Positions 1 to 8,779 are shown, numbered from the stretch's first letter. The stretch is DNA of 64,000 nucleotides from Paraflavitalea devenefica (GCF_011759375.1 NZ_JAARML010000002.1:248001-312000); one strand, 5' to 3'. The notes: generated by a model not told the origin, from the sequence alone. Translations and numbers: made by a program.

Positions 1-1
1 C

Positions 2-1273
2 TCTATCCGCTTTAACCCTCAAAGGCCCCACTCGCCACTCACCATTCACTACTCGCCGATTCCCTGGACCTCCCATGGCTACTACCTTTCCGAACGCCCT
101 TCCTTCACCTTCGATCCTGCCTTCCACGGCGGATTATACTACGTGCAGGAAGCTTCCAGCATGTTCCTCGAACAGGCGCTGAAACAGACCACTGATCTGT
201 CTAAAGATATGCGTGTGCTCGATCTCTGCGCAGCGCCGGGTGGTAAATCCACGCTCATCCAGTCGCTCATCACGCCCAATAGCTTGCTGGTAAGTAATGA
301 TGTCATCAAATCAAGGGCGGCCATCCTCGAAGAGAACCTGACCAAGTGGGGCGCCGCCAACGTCATCGTTACCAACAATGATCCCGCCCATTTCGCCAAA
401 CTGGAGAACTTTTTTGATGTCCTCGTCATTGATGCGCCCTGCAGTGGCAGCGGCTTATTCCGGCGCGATGAAGAGGCCATTGCCGAGTGGAGCGAACAAA
501 ACGTACAGCTTTGCTGCCAGCGCCAGCAGCGCATACTGGCCGATAGCTTTGGCGCACTCAAAGAAGGCGGCGTGCTCATCTATTCCACCTGTTCTTATTC
601 AAGAGAAGAAGATGAAGCGATAGTAGACTGGTTGCTGCAGGAATTTGACCTCGAAAGCCTGCCCCTGCAAACACAACCGGATTGGGGCATTATAGAAACC
701 ACCAGTGAAAAAGGAAAGGGATATGGTTATCGTTTCTTCCCCGATAAAGTGAAGGGAGAGGGGCTTTTCCTCGCCTGCTTGCGCAAACAGACCGGCACGG
801 GCACAACGGTGCGTGCACCTAAAAAATCAAAATGGCAAAAACTGTCCAAAACAGAAGCAGCCATCATCCAACCCTGGCTCAAAAAAGAGGCGCCCGTACA
901 ACTATGGAAGCAGGGTGATATGATCATTGCCTTTCCAACTGCCCTGGAGGAAGAGCTGTTCATCCTGTCCGACCACCTTTACCTGCGCAAAGCCGGTATA
1001 ATAATTGGTAAAATAGCAGGGAATACCCTGGTACCCGATCATGCCCTGGCGCTCAGCAACCTCCTGTCGGAAAATATTGTTGCGGTATCGTTAAAAAAAG
1101 AAGCCGCATTACAATATTTGCGGAGGGAAGAAGTTAAAATAACAACCGCTCATACAGGCTGGACATTGGTATACTATGAAGGAATTGCCTTGGGTTGGAT
1201 CAAAGTTTTACACAATCGTATCAACAACTACTATCCGTCGGCATGGCGTATATTGAAAAGTAGTAACAATTGA
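2..1273 (+). CDS. 16S/23S rRNA (cytosine-C5) methyltransferase, NOL1/NOP2/Sun (RsmF-like), 5' end outside window
   Basis: The reading frame is open from base 2, so the start lies before the window and 423 residues are visible. SAM-binding motif I (VLDLCAAPGGKS) starts near visible residue 72. The m5C signature follows: DAPCSGSG with the conserved Cys, then YSTCSYS with the catalytic Cys. After about residue 270 comes a C-terminal extension typical of RsmF-like enzymes that methylate rRNA cytosines. A GTG at 143 would also open the frame, but the upstream residues (SIRFNP, then GYYLSERPSF) are the conserved N-terminal part of this family, so it is not the start. The variable loop at bases 27-58 is built from a repetitive ACTC-rich sequence. 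Family assignment is firm; the target base is not known. Confidence 0.93.
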   Translation, partial: SIRFNPQRPHSPLTIHYSPIPWTSHGYYLSERPSFTFDPAFHGGLYYVQEASSMFLEQALKQTTDLSKDMRVLDLCAAPGGKSTLIQSLITPNSLLVSNDVIKSRAAILEENLTKWGAANVIVTNNDPAHFAKLENFFDVLVIDAPCSGSGLFRRDEEAIAEWSEQNVQLCCQRQQRILADSFGALKEGGVLIYSTCSYSREEDEAIVDWLLQEFDLESLPLQTQPDWGIIETTSEKGKGYGYRFFPDKVKGEGLFLACLRKQTGTGTTVRAPKKSKWQKLSKTEAAIIQPWLKKEAPVQLWKQGDMIIAFPTALEEELFILSDHLYLRKAGIIIGKIAGNTLVPDHALALSNLLSENIVAVSLKKEAALQYLRREEVKITTAHTGWTLVYYEGIALGWIKVLHNRINNYYPSAWRILKSSNN

Positions 1274-1298
1274 AAATATTCCACATCTTTGCACCGTG

Positions 1299-2402
1299 AT
1301 GAAATTCATGTCTATGTTGAAAATCAAAGTATTACTTCTTGTATTCGTATTCCTGGCAGGCACGGTAAGCGCACAACAGCTCAAAGTGCAGGGTGTATCG
1401 CCCGCGCTCTACCTCACGCACACCGTGGCAGCCAAAGAAACCTGGTATAGTATAGGTCGTTTATACAATGTAAGTCCTAAAGAAATTGCACCGCTCAACA
1501 ACAGCAGTATAGACAAGCCCCTGGCGATCGGGCAGGCATTAAAAATACCGCTCACCACCAACCTGTCGGTAGATGGAACAAAAGCGGCTGATGAAGTATT
1601 TGTACCGCTGTACCATACTGTACAGGAAAAAGAATGGTTATACCGCATCAGCCAGAATCACCACAAAGTGCCGGTGGCCAACCTGGAAAAATGGAACAAC
1701 ATCACCAACGACCAGTTAAAGCCCGGCATGAACCTCATTGTAGGTTACCTGAAAGTAAAGCAGGGCCAGAGCGCACTGGCTGCTTCCGGTACCAATAAAA
1801 TCGTGGCAGTAACGGCAGCGCCGCCGGTGGCCAAAACTGAACCGGTAAAAGAAGAACCGAAAAAAGAAACACCGGTTACCGTGTCCAATCCTGCTGCAAC
1901 CACCACCAATCCGCCGGCATCGGCCACGAAGGAACCCACTGCCGGTACAGTCAAAACAGAAGAGCCTAAAACGGGGGCTGTTACGCCGGTAAAGCCTGCC
2001 ACAACGCCGGCCACTACACCGGCGGCTACTACCACTACAACAACGCCTGCTGCTACTACCTCAACAACCAATAACAACCCACCCGCGAATACCAACTTCA
2101 AAGGAGGCTATTTCAGGTCGCAGTATGGAGAGTCGGGTAAAAACACGGCGGGCAATGCCGGTATCTTCAGGAGTACCAGTGGTTGGAAAGATGGTAAATA
2201 CTATGCGCTCATGAACAATGTGCCTGTGGGTACCATCATCAAAATTACCTTTACCACTACGCAGAAGACCATTTATGCCAAAGTGCTGGGCCAGTTGCCG
2301 GAAATGAAAGAAAGCATCGGCCTCATGGTCCGCCTCAGCGACGCCGCCGCTTCTGAACTCGGCGCCGAGAACGCCAAATTTTATGTAGATGTGAAATACT
2401 AA
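1299..2402 (+). CDS. Secreted LysM-repeat protein with RlpA-like C-terminal domain
   Basis: A signal peptide (residues 1-26, ending TVSAQQ) is followed by two LysM modules (about 38-85 and 105-150; HTVAAKETWYSIGRLYNV and HTVQEKEWLYRIS), which bind peptidoglycan. A linker of about 100 residues rich in Pro, Thr, Ala and Lys comes next. The C-terminal 95 residues (GGYFRSQYGESGK, later AKVLGQLPEMKESIGLMVRLSD) resemble the double-psi beta-barrel of RlpA-type proteins. The protein is probably periplasmic or outer-membrane associated, in wall remodelling. The ATG at 1299 is preferred over a GTG three bases upstream. A near-consensus -7 element (CATCTTTG, 1284-1291) lies just upstream. The gene converges on fmt with one base between the stop codons. 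Confidence 0.85.
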   Translation: MKFMSMLKIKVLLLVFVFLAGTVSAQQLKVQGVSPALYLTHTVAAKETWYSIGRLYNVSPKEIAPLNNSSIDKPLAIGQALKIPLTTNLSVDGTKAADEVFVPLYHTVQEKEWLYRISQNHHKVPVANLEKWNNITNDQLKPGMNLIVGYLKVKQGQSALAASGTNKIVAVTAAPPVAKTEPVKEEPKKETPVTVSNPAATTTNPPASATKEPTAGTVKTEEPKTGAVTPVKPATTPATTPAATTTTTTPAATTSTTNNNPPANTNFKGGYFRSQYGESGKNTAGNAGIFRSTSGWKDGKYYALMNNVPVGTIIKITFTTTQKTIYAKVLGQLPEMKESIGLMVRLSDAAASELGAENAKFYVDVKY

Positions 2403-2403
2403 A

Positions 2404-3411
2404 CTAAAACCTGTATCCTCTGAGGAACTCCTCAATCGTCATCCTTTTCTTCCCCTCCAATTGTAGATCCAGCACATGGATATAACCATCTGCACAGGCA
2501 AACTTCAGGTACGTCTTCCCGTTCGTATCCGCTGTGCCGATAGGAATAGTAGGGGGCGCGATCTCTTTCTTAGAGTGGTATATCTTCAACACCTTATCCT
2601 GCAGGTACGTAAATGCACCAGGGTAAGGCGATAGTCCGCGGATAAGATTATGTATTTCAAAGGACGTCTTATGCCAGTCTATCTTACACGTCTCCGTAAA
2701 GATCTTCGGTGCATGTTTAAGAATAGTTGTTGCTTCATCGCCGCTTGTCCGGTTGTCGGTATCAATGATCGGCTTCGGTGTTCCGGCTTCAGACTTCAGG
2801 ATTCCTGCCTGCGGTTGCTCCTCAATCGTCCCTGTCACCAGTCCTTCTACGGTTTTCACCAGCAACTTGGCGCCTACTTCTTTCATATAATCGTGTACAT
2901 CGCCGGCGGTGTCATCTTCCCCGATGGCAAAACTGTTCTGTAATAAAATATTGCCCGTGTCTATTTCATGTTGCAGCTTGAAAGTGGTAACACCGGTTTC
3001 TATTTCTCCGTTGATCACGGCCCAGTTGATGGGCGCGGCGCCACGGTATTGGGGCAGCAAAGAGCCATGCAGGTTGATCGTGCCCAGGGGGGGCATATTC
3101 CATACCACTTCAGGCAGCATCCGGAAGGCGACGACCACCTGCAGGTCGGCCCGCAGGGACTGCAGGGCTTCCAGGAAAGCAGGGTCTTTCAGCTTCACCG
3201 GTTGCAGCAGGTGCAGGCCATTGGTCGCAGCATATTGCTTGACGGCACTTTCATTCAGTTTCATGCCCCGTCCGGCCGGTTTGTCCGGCGCCGTTACCAC
3301 GCCTACAATGCGCGCACCCGCTTTCACCAACGCATCCAGCGAAGCTACCGCAAACTCCGGCGTACCCATAAATACGATCCTTGTATCCTTTAGCTGATCA
3401 TTCATCATCAT
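2404..3411 (-). CDS. fmt: Methionyl-tRNA formyltransferase
   Basis: It formylates the amino group of Met-tRNAfMet with 10-formyl-tetrahydrofolate for translation initiation. The N-terminal formyltransferase domain has the opening VFMGTPEFAV and the catalytic segment NLHGSLLPQYRGAAPI with the conserved Asn, His and Ser. The Asp-containing segment EIDTGNILLQ follows. The C-terminal tRNA-binding fold covers about residues 220-325. Length (335 aa) is normal. Three ATG codons in a row open the frame, so the exact start is ambiguous by six bases. It ends one base from the convergent LysM gene. Confidence 0.97.
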   Translation of the reverse strand: MMMNDQLKDTRIVFMGTPEFAVASLDALVKAGARIVGVVTAPDKPAGRGMKLNESAVKQYAATNGLHLLQPVKLKDPAFLEALQSLRADLQVVVAFRMLPEVVWNMPPLGTINLHGSLLPQYRGAAPINWAVINGEIETGVTTFKLQHEIDTGNILLQNSFAIGEDDTAGDVHDYMKEVGAKLLVKTVEGLVTGTIEEQPQAGILKSEAGTPKPIIDTDNRTSGDEATTILKHAPKIFTETCKIDWHKTSFEIHNLIRGLSPYPGAFTYLQDKVLKIYHSKKEIAPPTIPIGTADTNGKTYLKFACADGYIHVLDLQLEGKKRMTIEEFLRGYRF

Positions 3412-3471
3412 TACTATTATTGCATTAATCTGTTAATGGACATCCGTTAATCTACAGTAACCTTACTTTCC

Positions 3472-3501
3472 CCGCAGTGTCTCCCGAAGGGGACGCTGCG
3501 G
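3472..3501. repeat. Family A palindromic intergenic repeat, copy 1
   Basis: Imperfect hairpin with arms CCGCAGTGTCTCCC and GGGGACGCTGCGG around GAAG, in the 250-bp gap between fmt and namZ. The same word recurs at 8708, 17121, 36969, 42623, 49124 and, degenerate, at 21069. Confidence 0.85.
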
Positions 3502-3524
3502 CTTAAAAAAACGCCTCTCTCGCC

Positions 3525-3590
3525 TTTGTCATTTCGAACCCGCCATATGTCCCTGCCTTATCAGCAAGCAATGCGGGTGAGAAATCTGCC
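3525..3590. repeat. Family D dispersed repeat, copy 1
   Basis: Begins TTGTCATTTCGAACCCGCC and ends GCGGGTGAGAAATCTGC. The CCCGC/GCGGG segments form an imperfect palindrome. Closely related copies lie at 15468 and, shorter, at 8780. Like copy 2, it directly follows a family A element. Confidence 0.75.
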
Positions 3591-3661
3591 TGCGAGGCAA
3601 ACGCTTCGACGCAAACGCAAACCGAAGCAAACGCCCTCGTTGCCTCAATGCCTTGTTGCCT

Positions 3662-4978
3662 TTATTCAAAATCCTCATAAATCAAATACTTCTTCCTGAT
3701 CTCCTTAAACGCCTGCAACCCCGGCTCCCAACTCTGGCGTATCGCTTCTTCAGATTTCCCCTCCTTCACCTGTCGCATCAGCAGATCATTCCCCGCCAGC
3801 TTATTGAAAAAATTATGCTGAAGGAAGAAAGAATCTTTGCGCGGGAATAGTTTATAAGCTTCCAGCAGGTACTTGATCTGTACCCGGTTATTCACCCTGG
3901 CCAGTACTTCCGCGGGCTGACCGCTCAGGTCCCAGCCATAACAAACCTGGTCCTTCAGCTTGGGATGCGTAGCGCCCGGCTTACTGAGCGGAGTAAACGA
4001 AACAAGATGCTTGGGCAGGGAAGGGTGGCCAAACAACTGGAAAGGCTTCTCCGTTCCCCGGCCTTCACTCAGCACAGTGCCTTCAAAAAAACAGGTGGAG
4101 GGATACCAGTAAATAGATTGAATATTGGGCAGGTTGGGAGAGGGCTTTACCGGCAACACATACTTACTGGTGTGGGTATAATGACTGCAGGGAATAATTG
4201 TCAGGGAAAATGTTTTAGCGCTGGTAGGTGCCCGCCTTCTTTCCATGGCTGCCCGTTCGGGGGAGGAGGGGATATTGATCGGGGCGGTAACAGGTTTGCT
4301 CAGCCATTGTTCGCCGGCCAGCATATAGGCATACTCCCCGATCGTCATACCATATACAATAGGCACAGGCTGCATGCCTACAAACGACCGGAAAGCAGTA
4401 TCCAGTACCGGGCCATCTACATAAAACCCATTGGGATTGGGACGGTCAAGTACAATAAGCGGCTTATTGTTTTCAATAGCCGCCTCCATATACTCCTGCA
4501 GGGAAGAAATATAAGTATAAAAGCGGGTGCCCACATCCTGGATATCAAACAGCAGGATATCGGCGTGCTGAAGATCATCGGCCGAAGGGCGGTGCTTACT
4601 GCCATACAGCGATACCACCGGGATACCGGTCTGCGCATCTGTATAATTGCCTACTTTTTCACCCGCGTCAGCGGTGCCCCGGAAACCATGTTCAGGGCCA
4701 AAGATCACCGTGATAGTAACACCCTTTTCTTTTAGTACGTCAACGATATTCCGGTTACCAATAACAGAGGTATGATTGGCAAAAACAGCCACGCGTTTCC
4801 CTTGCAGCCGGGGCAGGTATTGGTCCAGTCTTTCCGCACCCGTGATAATGCCCGATGCCAGCCTCAGATTGCTGTCCCCGGACTTCCGACCTCGGACTTC
4901 CGACTTCAGACTTCGCACTTGAGTAACAGCGCCAAGACCCAGCGCACTTACCATCAAAAGGAGAAGAATTCGACCCAT
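3662..4978 (-). CDS. namZ: Exo-beta-N-acetylmuramidase NamZ-like (DUF1343), secreted
   Basis: DUF1343 proteins were shown in Bacteroidota to release N-acetylmuramic acid from the non-reducing end of peptidoglycan fragments, for wall turnover or scavenging. Family hallmarks seen are VAVFANHTSVIG near residue 60, FGPEHGFRG, LLFDIQDVGTRFYTYI and YGMTIGEYAYMLAGE. The start is ATG 4978, giving a clear signal peptide (MGRILLLLMVSALGLG); the frame is open further upstream but has no better start. Odd feature: residues about 20-36, just after the signal peptide, are encoded by a dispersed GACTTC-type repeat (SLKSEVRGRKSG) found elsewhere in non-coding DNA. Length 438 aa is near normal. Confidence 0.9.
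   Translation of the reverse strand: MGRILLLLMVSALGLGAVTQVRSLKSEVRGRKSGDSNLRLASGIITGAERLDQYLPRLQGKRVAVFANHTSVIGNRNIVDVLKEKGVTITVIFGPEHGFRGTADAGEKVGNYTDAQTGIPVVSLYGSKHRPSADDLQHADILLFDIQDVGTRFYTYISSLQEYMEAAIENNKPLIVLDRPNPNGFYVDGPVLDTAFRSFVGMQPVPIVYGMTIGEYAYMLAGEQWLSKPVTAPINIPSSPERAAMERRRAPTSAKTFSLTIIPCSHYTHTSKYVLPVKPSPNLPNIQSIYWYPSTCFFEGTVLSEGRGTEKPFQLFGHPSLPKHLVSFTPLSKPGATHPKLKDQVCYGWDLSGQPAEVLARVNNRVQIKYLLEAYKLFPRKDSFFLQHNFFNKLAGNDLLMRQVKEGKSEEAIRQSWEPGLQAFKEIRKKYLIYEDFE
4868..4925. repeat. Family E (GACTTC/GACCTC) repeat inside namZ
   Basis: Run of near-identical units (GGACTTCCGACCTCGGACTT, then CCGACTTCAGACTTCGCACTT). It is read in frame on the minus strand as a Lys-Ser-Glu-Val type peptide just after the NamZ signal sequence. 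Confidence 0.85.
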
Positions 4979-5279
4979 AGTCTTAAGTAATTGAAATTCA
5001 AAGATAGCTATTGTTACCCTTGCAAGACGCTGCCTGCCACATCCCCGTTGCCTCATGCTTGCAACCGGGTATCCGCCGGCCTATTTATAACCTAAAATTA
5101 ATCCGGTTGTATAAATCGCGGCAGCAACCCGGAACTCCCAACCCGAAACCCGAAATTCCATGCTGGTCTGGTTTTTTTCCCGTTACTTTGCCCGGAGTGA
5201 CCGGTCTTTTTTCTTGTCGTGCCTGATTAGAAACGAGGTGGTGACTGCCGTTTTAAAACATTCTAAAAACAATTTTCTG
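4979..5279. other. Intergenic region between divergent namZ and FKBP genes
   Basis: 301 bp without a convincing gene. It holds a family F repeat (5126-5160, built from CCCGGAACTCCCAACCCGAA and AACCCGAAA) and a -7-like element TTACTTTG at 5183-5190 (one mismatch to TAnnTTTG), a possible promoter for the FKBP gene about 90 bases downstream. The open frame extending upstream of 5280 codes nothing recognisable. Confidence 0.6.
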
Positions 5280-5735
5280 ATGCAACAAGCAAAAGCGGGT
5301 GATACTGTAAAAGTGCACTATCATGGCCGGTTAACTGATGGAACTACTTTCGACTCTTCTGAAGGTCGTGAGCCCCTCGAATTTGAAGTAGGAAGTGGTG
5401 CGGTGATTGCGGGGTTCGACAATGGCGTAACTGGTATGTCAGTAGGTGAAAAAAGGACCATCCAGATACCGGTTGAGCAGGCCTATGGCCCTAAGGACCC
5501 CGGCATGCTGGTAGAGTTCCCCAAAAGCAACTTCCCGGAAGACATGGCCCCCGAGCTGGGCATGCGCCTCAACATGACCAATGGTTCCGGACAAGTAATC
5601 CCCGTTGTGATCACCGACGTAAAGGAAGACACAGTCATCCTCGACGCCAACCATCCCCTGGCCGGTGAAGACCTCATTTTCGACATCGAACTCGTATCCA
5701 TCGGTGGCGGTGCTTCCCGCATCATAATGCCTTGA
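5280..5735 (+). CDS. FKBP-type peptidyl-prolyl cis-trans isomerase (SlyD-like)
   Basis: 151-residue cytoplasmic isomerase. The N-terminal FKBP half (GDTVKVHYHGRLTDGTTFDS) is interrupted by the insert-in-flap arrangement of SlyD-type enzymes (AYGPKDPGMLVEFPKSNFPE to DANHPLAGEDLIFDIELVSI). The AYGP and DANHPLAG motifs are diagnostic. The His-rich metal-binding tail of E. coli SlyD is absent. The ATG at 5280 is chosen because homologous sequence starts there; the 40 upstream open codons look random. A strong terminator follows 35 bases after the stop. Confidence 0.93.
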   Translation: MQQAKAGDTVKVHYHGRLTDGTTFDSSEGREPLEFEVGSGAVIAGFDNGVTGMSVGEKRTIQIPVEQAYGPKDPGMLVEFPKSNFPEDMAPELGMRLNMTNGSGQVIPVVITDVKEDTVILDANHPLAGEDLIFDIELVSIGGGASRIIMP

Positions 5736-5770
5736 TTTTCTGTGCAGGAAACTGCATTTTATCATAGTAA

Positions 5771-5800
5771 AAGCCCGGTATGAACTTACCGGGCTTTTTT
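5771..5800 (+). terminator. Rho-independent terminator after FKBP gene
   Basis: Ten-base-pair stem AAGCCCGGTA / TACCGGGCTT with loop TGAACT and a T run. Confidence 0.9.
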
Positions 5801-5827
5801 ATATTTTGGCCCCAAAGTTTATACCCT

Positions 5828-6430
5828 ATGAAACGCATGTACGCCACTATCCTTGTATTCTTTTTTGTAGTAAGTGCGCAGTTCACCAGCGCCCAGGAAT
5901 CCGATTCGGCCATTGCCGCCCGCAATGCGCTCCAGTATGCAGATAAAATCGTGAAGGCTAATTTTTACCAGGATTGGAAGAGCTACCTCGACCTCTCCTG
6001 CTATTCCGCCATAAAATACTACGGCGGCCCCGAACAGTTTAAGGAACATATAGTGATGATCTACTTCCGCAATGAGCCCAAACTGGAAGAGAAACCCGAA
6101 ACCCTGCGTATGCTCGAGTTAAGGAATGACTTTGACCAATGGCAATGTGTGATAGAAAAAGTGCGCAATACCTTTCTCAACGACAAAAAGGCCATTGTCT
6201 ATACCTACCTCATAGGACAGTCGCTCGATGCCGGTGTTACCTGGAAATTCATTGATGTCAGCCACAATAAGGTGGAAAACGTAGTACCTATCCTGCCTAC
6301 TGTTTTTACAGACCTGACCATACCGCCAGGCAAGACAGTTTTCCCGGATGAGGTAGCCGCACAGGCCGCTGCCGAAGAAGAAGCTGCCGCCAAAGCGCCC
6401 GTCAAAAAGAAAGCTACCAAAAAACGCTAA
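5828..6430 (+). CDS. Secreted protein of unknown function with Lys/Ala-rich tail
   Basis: 200 residues beginning with a signal peptide (MKRMYATILVFFFVVSAQF, then TSAQE). The mature part contains aromatic-rich segments (ANFYQDWKSYLDLSCYSAIKYYGG) that could suit an NTF2-like fold, but I do not recognise the family. The last 35 residues are Ala/Glu-rich then Lys-rich (AAEEEAAAKAPVKKKATKKR), a likely disordered basic tail. ATG 5828 is preferred over an earlier in-frame ATG at 5780, which lies in the preceding terminator. A T-rich -7-like sequence lies at about 5800-5808. The gene ends at its own terminator. Confidence 0.75.
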   Translation: MKRMYATILVFFFVVSAQFTSAQESDSAIAARNALQYADKIVKANFYQDWKSYLDLSCYSAIKYYGGPEQFKEHIVMIYFRNEPKLEEKPETLRMLELRNDFDQWQCVIEKVRNTFLNDKKAIVYTYLIGQSLDAGVTWKFIDVSHNKVENVVPILPTVFTDLTIPPGKTVFPDEVAAQAAAEEEAAAKAPVKKKATKKR

Positions 6431-6465
6431 TCAACCTCTTTATCATAGTAGTAGTTAGATGGTCG

Positions 6466-6489
6466 GTCCCGCTTCGGCGGGGCTTTTTT
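6466..6489 (+). terminator. Terminator with UUCG loop
   Basis: GTCCCGC-TTCG-type hairpin (GTCCCGCTTCGGCGGGGC) followed by six T residues, after the secreted protein gene and before the convergent CPBP gene. Confidence 0.85.
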
Positions 6490-7354
6490 ATTTCTTGTCC
6501 CACCACCTTCTATACCCACCAAACACCAGGCCCAGCACCAGCAACCCCGTCGCCACCACCGATCCCTCAAACCCAAATGCCCCGCCGGTAAGCAGCTCAT
6601 CCCCCTTACGCTCCATATGCCAGATGCTTTCCAGGCCAAACCCGCTTACCTCATAGCCCAATACCGCTCCCTGGAAAAAATTCCAGCTAAAATGAAAAAA
6701 CAGGGAAAACCACAGGTTACGTGTATAAATATAATTAATGCCCAGCAGCAGGCCGCCCGCCAGTAAATTCACCAGGGCAATGGGATGCAGGTGGGCATTA
6801 CCCAGGTGGGTAAGGGTAAACAGCAATGCCGAGGCCCCCAGCGCCGGCCATTTGTCCAGCGACGACAACAAATTATTCAATATATATCCCCGGAATACCA
6901 GTTCCTCACTCAGGGCCGTAAACAGGAACAACACCAGCCCGGTGGCAATGGCGCCTGCATCCAGGCGGGTGTCTGTCCAACTAATAGCGTGCAGGGAGAA
7001 CAGGACCAGGGAGCCTATGCCCAGCAATACAGGCCCCAGCAGGAAACCCGCCCAGGCGTCGCGCTGATGGCCTTTCCAGGCAAATCCCATACTAAAAACC
7101 GGCTGCCGGTCTATAAAACGGCGGAACAGCAGCGTGGTGGCGATAGCGAGTACCCCGCTTACCACCAGCACCAGGGCATTCAAAGTGGGATCATGGATGA
7201 TCGTTTCCACAGGAGTGCCTGCGTTGCGCAAGGCCCACACAGCGCCGGCGATAGCGCCGGTAAGAAAATAAATACCGATATACACGATAAAAAGAACGAG
7301 TGCGCGTACCCAGCCTTGTTGAATAACGGGCGGGGGGGTATTGGTGAATGCCAT
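6488..7354 (-). CDS. CPBP family intramembrane glutamic endopeptidase
   Basis: 288-residue multi-pass membrane protein of the CPBP/Rce1 family (often annotated CAAX protease), which cleaves within membranes. The active-site motifs are present in order: EELVFRGYIL (EExxxR), FTLTHLGN (FxxxH) and FFHFSWNF (HxxxN-type). Hydrophobic segments cover most of the chain from about residue 15. ATG 7354 is chosen (MAFTNTPPP); the longer open frame upstream runs through the divergent pepT and is not protein-like. Its start codon is only 30 bp from that of divergent pepT, so promoters must overlap. The physiological substrate is unknown. Confidence 0.88.
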   Translation of the reverse strand: MAFTNTPPPVIQQGWVRALVLFIVYIGIYFLTGAIAGAVWALRNAGTPVETIIHDPTLNALVLVVSGVLAIATTLLFRRFIDRQPVFSMGFAWKGHQRDAWAGFLLGPVLLGIGSLVLFSLHAISWTDTRLDAGAIATGLVLFLFTALSEELVFRGYILNNLLSSLDKWPALGASALLFTLTHLGNAHLHPIALVNLLAGGLLLGINYIYTRNLWFSLFFHFSWNFFQGAVLGYEVSGFGLESIWHMERKGDELLTGGAFGFEGSVVATGLLVLGLVFGGYRRWWDKK

Positions 7355-7384
7355 AATAATATATCTTGCCAAAAATACAATGGC

Positions 7385-8632
7385 ATGTTCGATAATTACC
7401 AGTTTACTGTCCGGGAAAAATTTATAAGCTACGTGCAGATAGATACGCAGAGCGATCCCCAGTCCAAAACCTTCCCTTCTACCGAAAAACAAAAAACACT
7501 GGGCCGCTTGCTGGTGCAGGAACTGCAGCAGATGGGCCTGGCCGATGCCCACCTCGATGAACAGGGTTATGTATATGCCACCATCCCCGCCAATACCGGT
7601 AAACAGGTGCCGGTGATCTGTTTCTGTGCGCACATGGATACAGCGCCCGATTGCACCGGCACAGGGGTGAAGCCCATCATACACCACAACTATGATGGCG
7701 GCGATATCGTACTGCCCGATGATCCCACGCAGGTCATTTCACCAGCCGATCATCCTTACCTGCGTAAAAAAACAGGAGAGGATATTATTACTGCTTCCGG
7801 CACTACCTTGCTGGGTGCGGATGACAAGGCCGGCGTAGCAGTCATCATGGACATGGCCAATTACCTGTTAACCCATCCGGAACTCAAGCATGGTACCATC
7901 AAAATACTATTTACGCCCGATGAGGAAGTAGGGCGTGGAGTGGATAGGATAGACCTCCAAAAACTGGGGGCCGACTTCGGCTATACCCTTGATGGCGGTG
8001 AGCGTGGATCATTTGAAGACGAGACCTTTTCGGCCGATGCGGTCACCATCACCTTCCATGGCATCAGCGCCCATCCCGGTTATGCCAAAGACAAACTCGT
8101 CAATGCCATCAAAGTGGCGTCTTACTTTATTGATCTGCTGCCCAAAGATGCCTGGTCGCCCGAAACCACGGAAGACCGCTATGGTTTTGTGCACCCCGTA
8201 CACATCCAGGGCATTGCAGAAAAAGTAACGGTGGAATTCATCATCCGCGACTTCTATACCCATAAACTGGTCGCCTATGAAAACTCCCTGCGCGATGAAC
8301 TGGAATATGCCTTAAAGAAATTCCCCGGCGCCAAAGCCGACTTCGTCGTGAAAGAGCAGTACCGCAACATGAAAGAAGTGCTCGACAATCATCCGCAGGT
8401 ATCGGAATACGCAAAAGAAGCCATTACGAGGGCCGGCGTAGCCGTCATTGAAATGAGCGCCCGCGGCGGCACGGATGGCTCAAGACTTTCCTTTATGGGC
8501 CTGCCCTGTCCCAACCTCTTTACCGGCGAAATGGCCTTCCACGGCAAGCATGAATACGTAAGTGTGCAGGACATGCAAAAGAGCGTTGAAACAATAATTC
8601 ACCTCGCAGCTATCTGGGAAGAAAAGGCGTAA
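7385..8632 (+). CDS. pepT: Peptidase T (tripeptide aminopeptidase)
   Basis: Cytoplasmic M20-family di-zinc aminopeptidase releasing N-terminal residues from tripeptides. Metal-ligand segments are visible: FCAHMDTAPD, TTLLGADDKAG, FTPDEEVGRG and the late GGTDGSRLSFMGLPCPNLF. Length 415 aa matches the family. ATG 7385 (MFDNYQF) is the first residue with homology; the frame is open for 600 bases upstream only because it is the complement of the CPBP gene. A TATCTTGC sequence just upstream resembles a -7 element. Confidence 0.95.
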   Translation: MFDNYQFTVREKFISYVQIDTQSDPQSKTFPSTEKQKTLGRLLVQELQQMGLADAHLDEQGYVYATIPANTGKQVPVICFCAHMDTAPDCTGTGVKPIIHHNYDGGDIVLPDDPTQVISPADHPYLRKKTGEDIITASGTTLLGADDKAGVAVIMDMANYLLTHPELKHGTIKILFTPDEEVGRGVDRIDLQKLGADFGYTLDGGERGSFEDETFSADAVTITFHGISAHPGYAKDKLVNAIKVASYFIDLLPKDAWSPETTEDRYGFVHPVHIQGIAEKVTVEFIIRDFYTHKLVAYENSLRDELEYALKKFPGAKADFVVKEQYRNMKEVLDNHPQVSEYAKEAITRAGVAVIEMSARGGTDGSRLSFMGLPCPNLFTGEMAFHGKHEYVSVQDMQKSVETIIHLAAIWEEKA

Positions 8633-8707
8633 ATTACAGTCCAACCCAACCTTTTATCCTTTCAGCCCGTCAGTAAAAGTGCTGGTGCCTGAAAACGTTT
8701 AATTTCC

Positions 8708-8756
8708 CCGCAGTCTCCCGTAGAGCTTGTCCCGCGATAGCGGGAGGACGCTGCGG
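8708..8756. repeat. Family A palindromic repeat, copy 2 with inner hairpin
   Basis: CCGCAGTCTCCCG arm and GGACGCTGCGG arm separated by an insert that forms its own hairpin (CCCGCGATAGCGGG). Lies in the 220-bp gap before the OmpA-like gene. Confidence 0.8.
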
Positions 8757-8779
8757 CCTCAGTAACGTTACACCCTTCG

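Noticed and set aside
2968..3393. Plus-strand frames opposite fmt
   Set aside because: Shadows of the formyltransferase gene.
6785..7384. Upstream 200-codon extension of pepT
   Set aside because: It is the complement of the CPBP protease gene; PepT homology begins at the ATG at 7385.
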